Shown: positions 36,434 through 49,589, counted from the stretch's first letter. The stretch is 64,000 nucleotides of DNA from Nageia nagi (GCA_050084985.1 JBITNC010000001.1:82956001-83020000), one strand, 5' to 3'. Translations and numbers: made by a program. The notes: a model not told the origin generated them from the letters alone.

Positions 36434-38715
36434 ATGGATGTCATAATGACACAACAGGCTACAACTGTGAGGCCCGCAGAAAAGGTGATAGTTCATCCAC
36501 TGGTGTTGTTGAGTGTGGTTGATCATTATAACAGGGTCGCCAGGGATTCTAACAGAAGAGCTGTGGGAGTTTTGCTAGGCACAAAAAAAAGGGCTACTTT
36601 CCATGTTACCAACAGCTATGCAGGTCTCCACTCTTTTAACACTATTGTTTTAAGTTCAATTTTCTTTTGGTTTTTTATGAGAATTCCTTGATTTGAATGA
36701 ATCTAATGTGAGGCTCTAAGGTTATGGTTTGCAGTTCCTTTTGAGGAGGATGACAAGAATCCAAGCATATGGTTTTTGGATAAAAATTTCCTGGAAGCAA
36801 TGTTTGACATGTTTAGCAGGGTCAATGGTAGAGTTACATAATTTTGTTTTTCTGCATGTAGGATGTTTTTTCTTTTTGTATAAAAGGTGTTTTGTGAATG
36901 TAGAATATTGTATAAAACAGACATGATATAATGGGTATGGATTTCAGCAAAGGAACGTGTGGTGGGATGGTATAGCACTGGCCCCAAGCTTAGGAAGAAT
37001 GACTTAGATGTCCATGAATCATTTTATGAGTATGTGCTATCAGTTCAGATCTCTTTATTTATATTTATTTATTTTTATTGCAGTAGTACCATGTATAGGA
37101 TCTGGAATTCTTGTAAATAAGTTTTATTAACTGCCTAATTGGGAAAATTTACTGATGTTAAAATAAAAATAGATTCCTCAATTATTTTCTAAATGGGTTT
37201 GCTTAGTTTGAGTTATTGAACAATCTATGTTGGTGTTCTGGAATTGATTTGTTGGATAATCTATCTTGGTGTTATAAGTTTGGTTATTGGTTTGTTGACT
37301 TTCTAGTTGATGTAGTTATCTGGCCAACCCACTGCTGGTGATTATTAATGTGGAACCAAATGAGAAAGTGATTCCCACAAAGGCCTATTATGCTGTTGAG
37401 GAAGTCAAAGAGGTTGTGGAATATCTTTTCAATTTCCAAAATGTTGGTGAGTAATTTTCACCAACTATCATGAGCACTTAGACTATTTTGTATTGGATTT
37501 GCCTTCAGATTGCAACACAGAAAAGCCAAAAAGTGTTTGTCCACCTGCCATCAGAGATTGCTGCTCATGAAGCTGAAGAAATAGGTATATTACTATTTCA
37601 TGTGTTTTTCGGAGGTGTGTTTGAACGGGAACAAGAATATAAGAAAATGTCCAAAGGATAGATTGAAGTGCAATTTCAAATAGTACCATATTATCAATTC
37701 AAGCTTTACATTTGTCTTGATTTTAACCTCTTACATATGCACAATTTCATCAACCTATTCTGAAAGACCTGTTTATGGGCAATCATGCTTTTTCCTATTG
37801 ACAATAGAAATTCTAAATAAATGGTATTCAAGCATTCTTTAATAGCATAATATAATTTGGCATTGCTTTGTTTTGAGACAGAACTTGCAACTTTTTTTTT
37901 GTAGGTGTAGAACATCTCCTAAGAGATGTCAAGGATACCACTATTAGTACCCTTTCAACAGAGGTCTTAATGTGGCTTTCAATTGGCTTGTTTTCTAAAT
38001 TTAGTGTCTTATTTAGTTATTAAGGCTTCTCTTTCACATCCTAAAATATCTATATTTGCGAAAATTAGGTGAGTGCAAAGTTGACATCCTTGGTTGGTCT
38101 GGAAGGTCGATTAAAAGAAATAAGAGGCTATTTGGATCTTGTTGTGGAAGGGAAACTCCCACTTAACAATGAAATATTATACAATCTGCAGGTACAAAAA
38201 ATTTACAAGGGCTACAATGGATCTAAAAGTAATGGCTCTTTTGGATGTTTCATTTTATCGTAGAGATTTAAATTTGTAATGCTTCATGAATTTGTTATAA
38301 TAATGATAAATTATAATTCTTTCAGGATGTACTCAATCTATTGCCAAACTTGAATACCAATGACTTAGGAAAGGCTTTAAAAGGTGTATTTCTATTTAGT
38401 ATTTACCATTGTCAACTGTATTAACTAACTGCATATTAAAGGCTTTTGTCCATAGATGAGTTTCTTTTCAAGTGTGAATTAATATCAATGAAGTGTTATA
38501 ATTAAATGCAGTGAAATCAAATGACATGATGCTAGTTATGTACCTGTCCTCTCTTGTTCGGAATGTCACTGCTCTGCATAATCTCATCAACAACAAGGTG
38601 ATGTAAAGAACCATGTTTTAGTTTTCTGGTATTTGATTTAACTCACGTTTCTATTTTGTTACCCAAAATCTTCATTTTCTTTCAGATAAAAAACAAGGAG
38701 GAGGAAAGTCTTTGA
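36434..38715 (+). CDS. RPN8: 26S proteasome regulatory lid subunit RPN8 (PSMD7 family), ten exons
   Basis: RPN8 pairs with the deubiquitinase RPN11 in the proteasome lid, as its MPN-domain partner without metalloprotease activity. Exons: 36434-36623, 36735-36827, 36948-37029, 37316-37412, 37509-37584, 37905-37963, 38069-38191, 38326-38383, 38512-38597, 38686-38715. All nine introns are GT-AG, 88-320 bp, and the phases join one frame of 297 codons. The protein starts MDVIMTQQ and continues [27 protein letters not shown] (about 101-107) replaces the GWYHSHP of active MPN+ enzymes, as expected. [46 protein letters not shown] and LHNLINNK follow. The acidic tail (KNKEEESL) is about ten residues shorter than in Arabidopsis copies, and TKKRATFHV (around residue 50) is unusual. 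The frame is intact, so it is probably functional, though a divergent paralogue is possible. Confidence 0.93.
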
Positions 38716-39960
38716 GATGCCACCTCATCTTAATTCATAACGACTGATGACTCTAAGAGACAAAAGTCCGTTTTGGTGCTCTTTAGATGAATTTATGTAG
38801 CGTTTAATGAACTGATTTTATAATTTGAAACCCATTTGATAGTCATTGCAGGCGAGTTCAGGTTTGATCATCTTGAATGTCGACGCAAATTTTCCGAGTA
38901 GCGTCAATCTCCTTTGTTAACTGCTTTCTGTCTCCTATTCAACATAATTATACATTGCAGGAACTGTATTAGGGCTTATGGGAGGATGAAGTAATGCTTA
39001 CACAATATAGTATAGTAAGCTAATAACTAATTTTTAAAAAAATTTATAAAGAAATAGAAAATAAAAATGTTATAATTCCTATTTGTGTTTAATTTGGTTT
39101 TAAAAAAATAAAATTAATTAGAGTTAAAGCATCTTATAGTTAAATTTGAATTTTTATTATTTATATCTTCATTATTGATTATTTAAATATTATTTAGATA
39201 TTTGATATAATATTATATAATTAGTATTAATAAAAATATAATAAATTATAAAATTGTAAATGAAAATCAAAATAATATTTAGATATTTTGGTTCATTTAA
39301 TACTTATAGAAGTTATTCAATATTCATTTATATTTTTCAATAAATTTTATTCATTAAATGTTATAGCTATAATTAAGTATATTTGTGTTAATTTTTTTCT
39401 TTTCTTTTATATTTATTATCTTTTCTATACTTTTAATATAGTATTTGGTGGTCTTTGGATATCAAAGATATCTTATTTTAATTATATGGTACTACTAGTT
39501 CAAGATTAATCATGAACTTAAAATAAATAAAATTGTAAGATCAAATGAAAGTTTGAAGGAGTAATCATTGTTATATGCCATTCCAAGGTCATGCATTATC
39601 ATATACAAAGGAGGTTGAATTTATAGGTATTGGGTATTGTATATGGTTATATATATATGCACATATGATCAACATGAAGTGTTAGATTTAACAACAAAGT
39701 GGTATATTTATTACGAGTTAGGATATTTATGATTTAGATACCTTAGTAATTATGCTTTGATATTTTTTGTTTTATTTTTTCATTAATGAAGTTTATTTCC
39801 CTATGCCATAATTATACTCATATTATTAAAGATCTATTGGGTAAATAAAGAGTTTAATTTTTATTTAAATAAAATCTCTAGATCCTATTTTTAAAATCAA
39901 TAATCCCTTTTCAAGATCTTTTGGAGGAATTTTATCCTTTTTAATTATTATTTTTTAATT
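38716..39960. other. RPN8 3' flank and AT-rich intergenic DNA
   Basis: CpGs persist to about 38910 (for example GTCGACG and CCGAGTAGCG), suggesting the transcribed unit and its 3' UTR end near there. I found no clear polyadenylation signal. From 39000 on the sequence is very AT-rich with no gene seen. Confidence 0.45.
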
Positions 39961-39964
39961 ATAT

Positions 39965-40135
39965 GGTAAAGGTAAAGAATATTAACATCTACAAGAGACC
40001 AACCGGTCTATGGGACGAACAATTGTAATAGGCTATTACACAACATGTATGTCTCATAGTGAGAATCAAACACGAGATGCAAATCATAACAAGATCAACA
40101 CATGAATAACTCAACCAATAATCAAGACATACATA
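39965..40135 (-). mobile_element. Probable tRNA-derived SINE
   Basis: On the minus strand an A-box-like TTGGTTGAGTTATTC (near 40119-40104) is followed about 45 nt later by a B-box-like TGTTTGATTCTC (40072-40061). These resemble the internal RNA polymerase III promoter of tRNAs, with C-to-T changes. The text after it (CACTATGAGACATACATG, then CCCATAGACCGG) reads like a SINE body, and CpGs survive there. Target duplications were not identified. About 170 bp in total. Confidence 0.5.
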
Positions 40136-40670
40136 ATAATCATTTCCCTAGGGCTAATCCTTCTTCATTGATAGCATGTAAATATATGCCATAGTATAAG
40201 CTTTCCTTTGAATGATAATATTCTAATAATCATGCAAGATAAAGTTACTTAAACTATGTAATACAAGCACACACATAGAAAGATAAAGAAATTTTCCTAT
40301 GGATCCTTCTCCATTGATAACATCATAAATTTATCCTAATGATAATGGTCAAATAATTAAAATATTTAAAACAAGCATGATAAATTCATAGCCATGATAA
40401 CATTTTTTTAATGCAAAGCATGTGAAAATGGATTTATATTTATAATGAATAATAGAAAAATATATCATATTAAATACACTTCAAAGATTCTATTATAGAA
40501 CACACATCTCTTGCATAATCTCTCTCTATAAACAAATCATTAAGTAAAAAGTTTTCCTTTTCTAAACATAAATATGTTGAAGTTAAAAGAACATTAATAT
40601 AGAGAAAGAATACATAACCTTTTATGTAAAAAGTAATTTTCCTCCATATTACTTACATAAACTATTATAA
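40136..40670. other. AT-rich intergenic stretch
   Basis: No gene or clear repeat seen between the SINE and the LTR at 40671. Confidence 0.4.
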
Positions 40671-41387
40671 CTAAAATAATAATAATTAGGGTTATTTATA
40701 GAATATTCAATTTAACCAATTAATAATGAAATAATAGAAAATCGATGATATAAAAGATGATAATGACCTAATTGACCTTAGCCTATAAAACTAGAGTTAC
40801 TAAAGATACAAACTTGTACTTTACCTGTGATGATGAATGAAGATGATATCTAATTGAAAAGGGATAAACAATGAGCATATTTGAAGAATGGAGCTATGAA
40901 TCCAACCTCAACCCAACACTGATGCTAAGAACCCAATGGTGCTGCCCGATTACTATTCTAGAATACCACACCCTTTTGCTCGATATCATTGTATCACCTC
41001 TATGCACAAGATATCACTCATGAATAAATGAAATATTACAAGAATGTAGAGCTCAAAGTATAACAAAAGCCAAAAGTGATAAGTTACATTAAAAAATATA
41101 GATCAAGAATGATACAAGTATATTACCACCTATCAAGGATTTAGGATTATGTCATGTCACGTCATACCTTTGATCATTCACAACCCTTCCACTTTTATAG
41201 GTAATAGGTCTAGTACTAAGCCTTCTCCTTAGGCTTATTGTGAGCTCAAGATGATATGTTATCATAAAACATAAAGGTAGATGAGAGTGAACATTGATAA
41301 GAGGATTTATTTAATAAATTAAATAAATTATTTTGAATACCTAAAAGGGTATTTTAATTAAATTAAAATTCTTTTTAGGTGTTAATA
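40671..41387 (-). repeat. R6 3' LTR
   Basis: On the minus strand it begins TATTAACACC, from an original TGTTAACACC. It is preceded by the polypurine tract CAAAGTGGGGCATC (41401-41388). Homologous to the split copy at 43528-43819 plus 52148-52579, sharing GAACCCAATGGT, ATGCACAAGATATCACTCAT and AGGTGTTAA. Confidence 0.75.
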
Positions 41388-43527
41388 GATGCCCCACTTT
41401 GAATATGGTTTAATTCTTTTAGGATAAAATATAATCAAAGCATAAATACAAAGTATAACAAGAAAATAAAGAAAGTACTCCTTGAAAAGTTGTCTCACAG
41501 TGGCAACTTTGAATACCCCAATTTTTTGTTTATATTATACCCCCTATTTGACTTGGTTTCAACATAATGGATCTCTCATCATAGGAGCAATCCAAGGCAA
41601 AGATAAAGGGACCTAAAAAGATCTTAAATAAAAAATATTTTTACATAATATATCTCAAATATAGATATTAAACATCATGATATAGAAAGTATGCAAGTGA
41701 TAAGAAATCAAACCTATACTTAGTGACCTACCCACCAAGAGCATGAAGATAGATTTCCAATTTAAGTGATTAGTTTGGTTTTCCAAGCCACAATGTTGCT
41801 ATGGATTTTTGATAAGAATGATCCTTCCTTAAAAAATATGCCAAATGAATAAAATGATCCTTCCTTACAAAGGCATTAAATGATAAGACCAATAATATGA
41901 TATGAAAATCATTTTTAACATATAATATGATTTTATATGATAAACATCATTTATGATAAGCATATAATATGATATGAATACAACATTTTAAATCAATTAA
42001 TCATGATAAGCATGATAAGATAAACATTTTATTAAAAGCATGATATGAGAAAACATTTTAGGAAAAATGTTATATGAATTTAACACTTAATCCATGAAGC
42101 TGAGATTTTTTCATTACATTTTTGCAAGTTTAGCTAAAATGAATAGAAAAGAAACTCATAATGTGAAAATGATGGAATATTCATAATGCATATATAAACA
42201 TTAAACATATTTCCCTAATTAAGAGGACTTACTTTTACCACATTTATTTATATCATTCATTTCTTCAATAACCAAAGAATAAGGAATAACCAAATATTAC
42301 TTGTAGTTACCTATTGAAAGTCATCATAATTTTACAAAACAATGTCATTCTACCTTGAGGGAATAAAGAATCATCACTAGGAATGAAGTGGTTCCACTCA
42401 CATCACCACAAAGAAAATTACTTGCATTTATTATAAAATAATAAAATTTTTCACATACATATATATCTCATATAAAAAAATGTTAGCTCATCATATCATA
42501 GGATTACCACATAACTAGTAAAGCATAAGAATAAATTTAGAAGGATCATCATAAAAGAGAATCATCATGGTACTTATTGCCTCAAGTGCCCAAAGGATGA
42601 GAATCATCTAGTACTTATTGCCCCAAGTACCCAAGGGAAGGATAATCAAATTAATTACAAAGATCAAGTTGGAGAATAATACTTGAATTTACCTTTGGAT
42701 TGGGGGACCTTTTGCACCCAAGAATTAGAGAAGAGTATTAATATACTTGAATAGAAGAGTGATAGGATTACTCTTTTACATACAATCTAAACTTGCCATA
42801 GTAATCTCTGCAAAATTATCTTTACCTTTTTTTGCACACTATATTATTTTCTTGTTATTGTTTATTCATCTTTTATATTCATCTTACACTTTAACTTCTT
42901 AGGAAATTTTAAAAATGCTACAACTGATTCTAGTAATATCGACTCATTTTTTTCATTTATCTCCATATATCTAACCTTTTGAACATTTTTTATTTCATAA
43001 TTGACTTCATTTTGGAGTGACATTGTTGGGTTTTGTCCTCTTTCAAGCAACTTTGCTCAATTTAATTCAAAAAAAATAGACTATATGGATTTTGTCAACA
43101 ACATGGGAATTATATCATGAAATAAGTCATCAAATAGTTTTAAAATATTTTCAAAATTTAGGGATTTTTAATATGATATTTTTCTATAAAAATTTCTCTA
43201 TATTTTCCAAAATATGAAATTCTAAGGCTTGAAAAGGTACCAAAATTTCCCACTTATATTTATTTATGGTTTGGAAACAATTTTGCAATACTATATCTCA
43301 CAAAAATGACCAAAATGAGCTTCAAAATTAAGGATTTTCTTCAAAAATGAAATTCACCAAAAATAATTTTTTTTCAAATCCAACAATTTTTAGATAATAA
43401 AAAATTAAAAAATTATCACAATCAAAGAGAAAATAAAAACTAAAGTTTTCAATGCAAGACTTCATAGAAAACTCGATACCCTAAAAAAAAAATTTCTAGG
43501 ATTTGCAAGATATTTCAAGTTCACCAA
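41388..43527 (-). other. R6 internal region
   Basis: Mostly noncoding, AT-rich, with repeated ATGATATGA/CATGATAAG phrases. The minus-strand open stretch 43050-42862 has no recognisable domain. 43050-43527 aligns with the R2 leader (8421-8916) and ends with the GGTGAAC part of the primer-binding-like site. Confidence 0.5.
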
Positions 43528-43819
43528 TAATTATAACTAAAATAATAATAATTAGGGTTTTTATAGAATATTCAATTTAACCTATTTACTATGAAATAAT
43601 AGAAAATTGATGATATGAAAGATGATAATGAACTAATTGACCTTGACCTATCAAACTAGATTTACAAAAGATACAAACTTTTACTTTACCTATGATGACA
43701 AAAGAAGATGATATTAGATCAAAAGAGGATGAATGATGAGCTCCTTTGGACAACAAAGCCATGAATCTAATAACCCAACATTGATGCTAGGAACCCAATG
43801 GTACCACTCAATTACGATT
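43528..43819 (-). repeat. R6 5' LTR, left part (interrupted)
   Basis: Aligns with 40671-40965. The homology stops at GATTCC, where the plus-strand element LTR begins, and resumes at 52148. Confidence 0.7.
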
Positions 43820-44447
43820 CCTATAGAAACTTAAAAATTAATTCTTATTAATAATTTATTTTTATAGCATAAAGAGATATTTTTTGTAAATAAGGGGGTT
43901 AAAATATACCCAAGATATTGTATTTAATATAATAGGATCACAAAAAAATGTCAGTGGTATCAAATGCCCATAAAGATACCATTGATTATGTAATTATGAT
44001 GATACCAAGATATGGAGAAGATCCAAATGTGGCTATAAAATAATATCAAAGACAAAAATTGACATATGAGTAGATCATCACCAATGGGATAAGATACTCC
44101 ATGCCTATCATACTTTTGAATAATAAAGGTATTTTGTAACACCACCTATTGGTTTTTATGTTATTATCCCTTCATTGTATTTCTTTTATTATTTTCTACT
44201 TATCTAATTCTTAGTGATTTGCATCATCATTAACATGCTAGAGTAAAGGACATCAATGTCATTCATATGATGATTATTCTTTAAACAATTATATGTAGGT
44301 GCAATACATGATACAAACTATTAGATCTAATAAGGTATATTATTTTACTATTACGATAACTAGTATATTTCAAGTGCATACTACAATATTTAGATTATAG
44401 AGAAATAGTATCTTATTTATTGCATTATGCATTATTTCCTATCTAAA
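43820..44447 (+). repeat. R7 5' LTR
   Basis: Starts TATAGAAACTTAAAAA, from TGTAGACACTTAAAAA in the 3' LTR, and ends just before TTTTGGTGAACC. It contains about 150 bp near 44060-44240 not present in the 3' LTR. Confidence 0.75.
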
Positions 44448-44450
44448 TTT

Positions 44451-44459
44451 TGGTGAACC
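44451..44459 (+). promoter_or_regulatory. Candidate primer-binding site of R7
   Basis: TGGTGAACC follows the 5' LTR, identical to the sites in R1, R2 and R3. The tRNA is not identified. Confidence 0.45.
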
Positions 44460-44513
44460 TACTATTTTGATTGATCTTCATCCTCTTAGCTAAGATCTAG
44501 GAAAAAATTTGAT

Positions 44514-45760
44514 ATGGATCAAGCTTCATCCATGTCATGCTTATCTGAGTGTGAGGCATCAATACCGTAATGGATCAAGATTTACCTAATATGATATTGA
44601 ACCTAACTAAGGTGATCATAACCTTGACTCAAAATTCAGCTTAATTTATTCTAAATCTATAGGAAATAATAACCAATAATCAAAAGGTTACACCTAAATT
44701 ATAAAATTGGAAAAAAGTAGATCTCAGAATAGTAATGAAGACTATGATGGTGTGTTCACTACATCCTTATTAACATATATCCATATTTATCCCTTACCAC
44801 AATATATGAAGGAACCCAAATTTGAGATGTTCAATGGTGAGCAAGACCCAAAGCATCATCTTATTGGATTTTAGGAGGAGTGCTTGTTGAAATTAAGATT
44901 TGAGAAGAAATTGATGATGAAATTCTTCCCAATAAGTTTGAAAGGTGAAACTAGTCAATGGTTCTATAATCTACTTGAAGGATCTATTGATTCATTCCAA
45001 TCATTGGTAAAAACATTTATGAATCAGTACAAGCATAATGTTAAAGGATAAAGTACAATTACAGAGTTGTGTGTAGTGCACCAAGGAAATTATCAAATGT
45101 TAGAGAAGTATATCCCAAGGCTTAAAAAGGTATAGCAAACCATTCATATTCATTTGGATGAAAGAGAAATTCATGGTATTTTTTCTAAATCTTTGCTTTT
45201 AGTTCTAAAGCAACATGCTCTTGATTATACTAAATTAGGTTTTGAAGTCATGACTAGAAAAGCAATTTTGAAAGAAAAGGTATTGATTGAATTATGAACA
45301 CTAAAATAGGCAAGTACATTATGGAATAAAGAAAATAAAAAATTATATATGAAAAAAGAAGAAAAGAATGTTAATATGGATGATAAATTGACTCTTACAT
45401 GATCTAATACAACAAGGAGCTACACATTTACCTTCTTGATTCCTCCCAACCTTATTTTATAGGAATTGATTAAGAAAGGCTTATTAAGGCCATTGGAAAG
45501 AATAGAAAAAGATGAAAATATCTTTATGGAGAACTTATATTCTTATTATTCATATCATCAAATAAAAGGATATGTAATGAATAGCTATAAAACCCTTGAA
45601 GATTATATACTAGATCTGATTGCTCTAGGAAAATATGAAAGCAATGAAAATATTCCAAATTCATATCATACCGTGAATGCCATAATAGTGGCTAAGGAGA
45701 TTTTTGTTTCATTTAGAAGAGGATATCCAATATCCAATCCACCTACACAACAAAATTAAA
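44514..45760 (+). pseudogene. gag of R7 (broken)
   Basis: From an ATG at 44514. Near 44800-45060 it encodes KEPKFEMFNGEQDPKHHL, then KGETSQWFYNLLEGSIDSF and KTFMNQY. This is a clear retrotransposon gag domain with the W-F-x-x-L and S-I-x-S-F signature. 45466-45759 encodes LIKKGLLRPLERI, then YSYHQIKGYVMNSYKTLEDYI and LDLIALGK, which is the degenerate C-terminal knuckle region of Tat Gag. In-frame stops are frequent (for example near 44876 and 45048). Confidence 0.75.
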
Positions 45761-46039
45761 ACTAGGATAAAAATGAACATGTAAGTCTCCCACTAAATCC
45801 AAGAGCTTATAGCATGATTGAATAGTTAAAAATCACTCCTACTTAGCTTGTTTGATTTCATTAGTACATATAAGATATGTAGAGAATTATTATATAATTT
45901 TTTCAAAAAAGGAATGATTCCTAACAATATTTTTACTACTATGTTTTCTAAAAACCTTTAGTCCATTAAAGATTATGATGATATCTCATTCTTTAGATTT
46001 GAAAAACTTGGCAAGGAACTAATAGCTAAATGCTTAGCA

Positions 46040-46754
46040 CTTTTTATTACCCTTATGATACATGATTTAGAAATTAAAAATAGCATTGATAGATCTTAGT
46101 TCAACTATTAATGTTTGTTCCCAAAAATTCTTGCAACAATTAAAAAGTAATGATGTAACTATCCCACCCCTAAAAGAGCCAACTTTTAGAATAAGGGCAT
46201 ATGATAATTCAACTAAAAAACCATTTGGTTTAGTTACACTTGAGATCACATTAGGTGTTAGGAGTATCAAAATAAGTTTTCATGTTATGAATAAAAAGGT
46301 TTCATATAACCTTCTCTTAGGAAGACCTTGGTTACGTGATATGGATGTAGTACCTTCTACACTTCATGGTTGTTTAAAATTTGAGTATGAAGGAAAAATA
46401 CATATAGTAATAAAGGATCTAGAACCATATGCATTATGTAATCTAGCAGATCTCTATATTGAAGGATTGGGTTTACATTTTCCTAAGTTTCAAATAGTTC
46501 CATTAGAGGTAGAGTCAATATTGATAAAAGTAGAAAAAGAGGTAAAGGTTGTAGAATCAAGCATGCAAATGTATAAAATTGAGAATTTTGATCCATTAGC
46601 TTCTATAAAAGACTTGGTTTGTCTAAAAATTATAAGTGAATCAGGGTGTGCATGCCATGTTGAAGGTGATATAGGTCACATATGCTATGAAAATGAAGGA
46701 AAAGTGGGTGGTTCTTATTCAACATCATCTTTATCTCCAAACCCTATTCAATAA
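46040..46754 (+). pseudogene. R7 aspartic protease region
   Basis: The longest open piece is 46086-46754. It begins IDLSSTINV, the position of the retropepsin active site, which is usually D-x-G-S-S. Here the glycine codon is replaced. LLLGRPWLRDM follows 65-75 residues later, the usual flap-distal I-L-G-R-P-W-L motif. The protease would cut Gag-Pol into mature proteins. Loss of the active-site glycine makes activity unlikely even though this stretch is open. Confidence 0.7.
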
Positions 46755-47499
46755 AATGATAAAATGGAAAATAAGAATGCATGCAATTATTTTTCATTTT
46801 CCTTTTTACATAAATACATGGTTGAAAATTGTAAATATAAAGGGGAAGGATTAGGAAAATCAGAATAAGGAATGCCTTCTTTTCCTATTAATTTAGGAGC
46901 TCAAAAAGAGAAGAAGTAATTAGGTAGTGATTATAATATAAAATAAACTACAAGGCCTATTAATTTTATTTTAGAATGCAATATGATAGAATTATATGAT
47001 GAAATTAATAATAAAAAAATAGATAGATGATACTATACCACTTGAGTTTGATTGCTTTACTAATGATAACATATTAGAATACATGGGGGCACATTCAGAA
47101 TTTCCCAAATTAAATTCAAAAAGATAATCAAATGATTTCTTTAGTCAATATGGATATTTTGGATAAGAGATAGATTTTAATGAATTGTTTTAGGTACAAC
47201 AAGCTAATGAAGATGATATTAATAGATAAGAAATACTAGGATTGGAAGAGTTACCTTCATTATTGCAAAGAAAAGATGAATCTACATTTATTTATAGAAG
47301 AGTTGGCAAAGGTTAACATTGTTACAAGTGATAAATACAAGTCAATAAAAATTGGAGCTACTCTTTCAATACCATCCCAAGAAAGGTACTAAAATAAGTT
47401 CATTGAATGTAATAATTTTTTTTGCTTAGTCTTACACTAATATGCTTGGTTTAGAAACATCTTTTTTCATACATAGATTACCATTTAAAAAGATAAAAA

Positions 47500-48110
47500 A
47501 TTTGTCAAGAAAAAGTCAAAGAATATGCACCCCATCAAAAGCTTTGTTAGTTAAAAAATAAATTAAAAAATATTTAAATATTGGTTTTATTAGGCCTATA
47601 GATTATTCATAATGGATGGCTAATATTGTTCTTATTGCTAAATGAACTAGAGAGATAAGGATTTGTACTAACTTTAGAGATATCAATAGTGCATGCCCAA
47701 AAGATGATTTTCCTTTACCAAATATTGATATGATTATGGGTAGCATTACTAGCCATGACACGTTATCTTTTATGGATGGTTTCTCTAGTTACAATCAAAT
47801 TTTAATTAATCTAGCTGATCAATATAAAATGACCTTTATGACATAATGGGAAAATATTTGTTAGAAAGTTATACAATTTGAACTAAAAATGCAGATGGAA
47901 CTTATCAACATGTAATGGTTACTATCTTTCATGAACAAATTCATAAATCTATAGAAGTTTATGTTGATGATATATTGGTAAATTATAAATAAGGATAAGA
48001 TCATATAAAACCCCTTGAAGAGGTATTTTACATCCTAAATAAATATAAGCTTATATTATAATCATAAAAAGTATGCCTTTTGTGTTACTTCAAGAAAGGT
48101 ATTAGGGTTT
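47500..48110 (+). pseudogene. R7 reverse transcriptase region
   Basis: Near 47655-47720 the plus strand encodes RICTNFRDINSACPKDDFPLP, followed by SFMDGFSSYNQI. These are RT blocks that normally read R-V-C-V-D-F-R-D-L-N-x-A and S-F-M-D-G-F-S-G-Y-N-Q-I. YVDDIL at about 47959-47976 is the catalytic Y-x-D-D motif, still intact. The aspartate of the V-D-F motif is changed to asparagine in TNFRD. Frame changes and stops (for example at the usual T-P-W-G site near 47843) break it. The domain appears complete in extent. Confidence 0.8.
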
Positions 48111-48179
48111 GTGGTGTCTAGAAGAGGTATTAAGGTGGATCCAAAGAAGGTAAATGCAATTGTAAGTATGAAACCTCCC

Positions 48180-48830
48180 AAAACTTTGATGCAATTAAGG
48201 AGCTTGCAAGGTAAGATAAATTTGGTAAGGAGATTTATTTCATAGCTTGGTAATAAATGTTTACCTTTTACTCATTTGTTGAAAAAAGATATCAAGTTTA
48301 TATGGGAGGATAAATGCCAAAAAGCATTTGAGGATATAATGTAATATTTACTTAATCCTTCTATTTTAGTACCCATGGATTTCAACAAGGAAGCATATCT
48401 CTATATCTTAGCCAAAATGGTTGCCTTGGGTGTAATGTTATGTTAGCAAGATGATGCAAAGAAATAAAGAGTAAAATATTACCTTAGTAAAATTTTCATA
48501 GACTATGAAATAAGGTACACTCCTATGGAAAAACTCTATTTTACTAGAGTTTTTTCAATAGAAAAGTTAACACATTATCTATTATATTGTACTACATATG
48601 TTGTTAGTCTAGTAAATCCATTGAAATATCTTATAACTAAACAACATTTATCAAGAAGATTAGCCAAATGGTTAATATTGTTACAAGAATTTGATATCAA
48701 TGTAGTAAAGAAAAAGTCAATGAAGGGTCAATCAATAATATATTTTATGGTAGAGTTTCCTCAAAATGATGGGGTAGTGGTACATGAAGAGTTCCTATAT
48801 GATTATGATTAGTATGTGCCTCCATTACAA
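48180..48830 (+). pseudogene. R7 connection and first RNase H region
   Basis: Follows RT with FIWEDKCQKAFEDIM, then SILVPMDFNKEAYLYI and the open piece 48525-48812 (YTPMEKLYFT, LTHYLL, LAKWLILLQEFDI). These match the Ty3/gypsy RNase H, where Y-x-x-x-E-K-x-x-L-A is followed by R-x-x-x-W-x-x-x-L-x-E-F-D-I. The R-R-L-A-K-W form is usual for Tat elements. Stops precede 48525. Confidence 0.75.
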
Positions 48831-48924
48831 TGTGAACGATGTGATGGTGCATGTACATGTCATTATGGCAATCAATGGAAGATCCCTAATGAATTTTTTT
48901 ATTACACAAAGGATGGAATAAATA

Positions 48925-49310
48925 TTTAGATGTTATATTTTGATGGTTCAAAATGTACACACAGGGCAAGAGTAGGTATTGTACTGGTATCTCCAACCAA
49001 TGATGTAATTTCAATGGCATAAACTTGGGTTTGAGTGTACAAATAATATGATATATTATGAACTATTACTATTGGGATTAAGGGAAGATACAATGTTAAA
49101 AATAATATAATTAAAAATATATGGGCATTTAAAGCTTATAGTCAATCATGTTAAGGATTTCTATAATACAAATGATGAAAATATTAAACCATATAAAGAG
49201 GTAGTTGCTGATATCTTAAATCATTTTGACAAGTATACAATTAAAACTATTCCAAGGATAAATAATAGATATGCCAATGTAATGGCACTATTGCTACTTT
49301 AATATTTATT
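48925..49310 (+). pseudogene. R7 second (archaeal-type) RNase H region
   Basis: It encodes MLYFDGSKCTHRARVGIVLVS, where F-D-G-S is the first catalytic aspartate motif. The later GLKLIVNHVKDFYNTNDEN-like region near 49130-49185 and PRINNRYANVMA near 49250-49280 follow. A separate RNase H of this type after the ordinary one is a hallmark of Tat-lineage elements. Several frameshifts. Confidence 0.7.
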
Positions 49311-49589
49311 CATATAGATTGTGAAGAAATAATTCTTAAAACCAATAAATTAGGACAACCATATTGTTCATATAAAATAGTATAGGTGGAGGTTTATTAT
49401 GTTTCATAGGAAGGGATTACTCCAAAATGGTAAGAGGATGTTTATAATTATCTCAAAGATTAGATTATTTTAGAGAAATTTGACAAAAATGAAAAAGTAA
49501 AGTTAAAAAGGACAATGCTTAAGTGTGTCCTTATTAAAGATATATTTTATAGAATATCATTTGATGGAGCTCTCTTAATATGCCTATCA

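Noticed and set aside
36703-36987. 94-codon minus-strand open frame across RPN8 exons 2 and 3
   Set aside because: Shadow of the RPN8 exons. The plus strand has conserved protein and splice sites.
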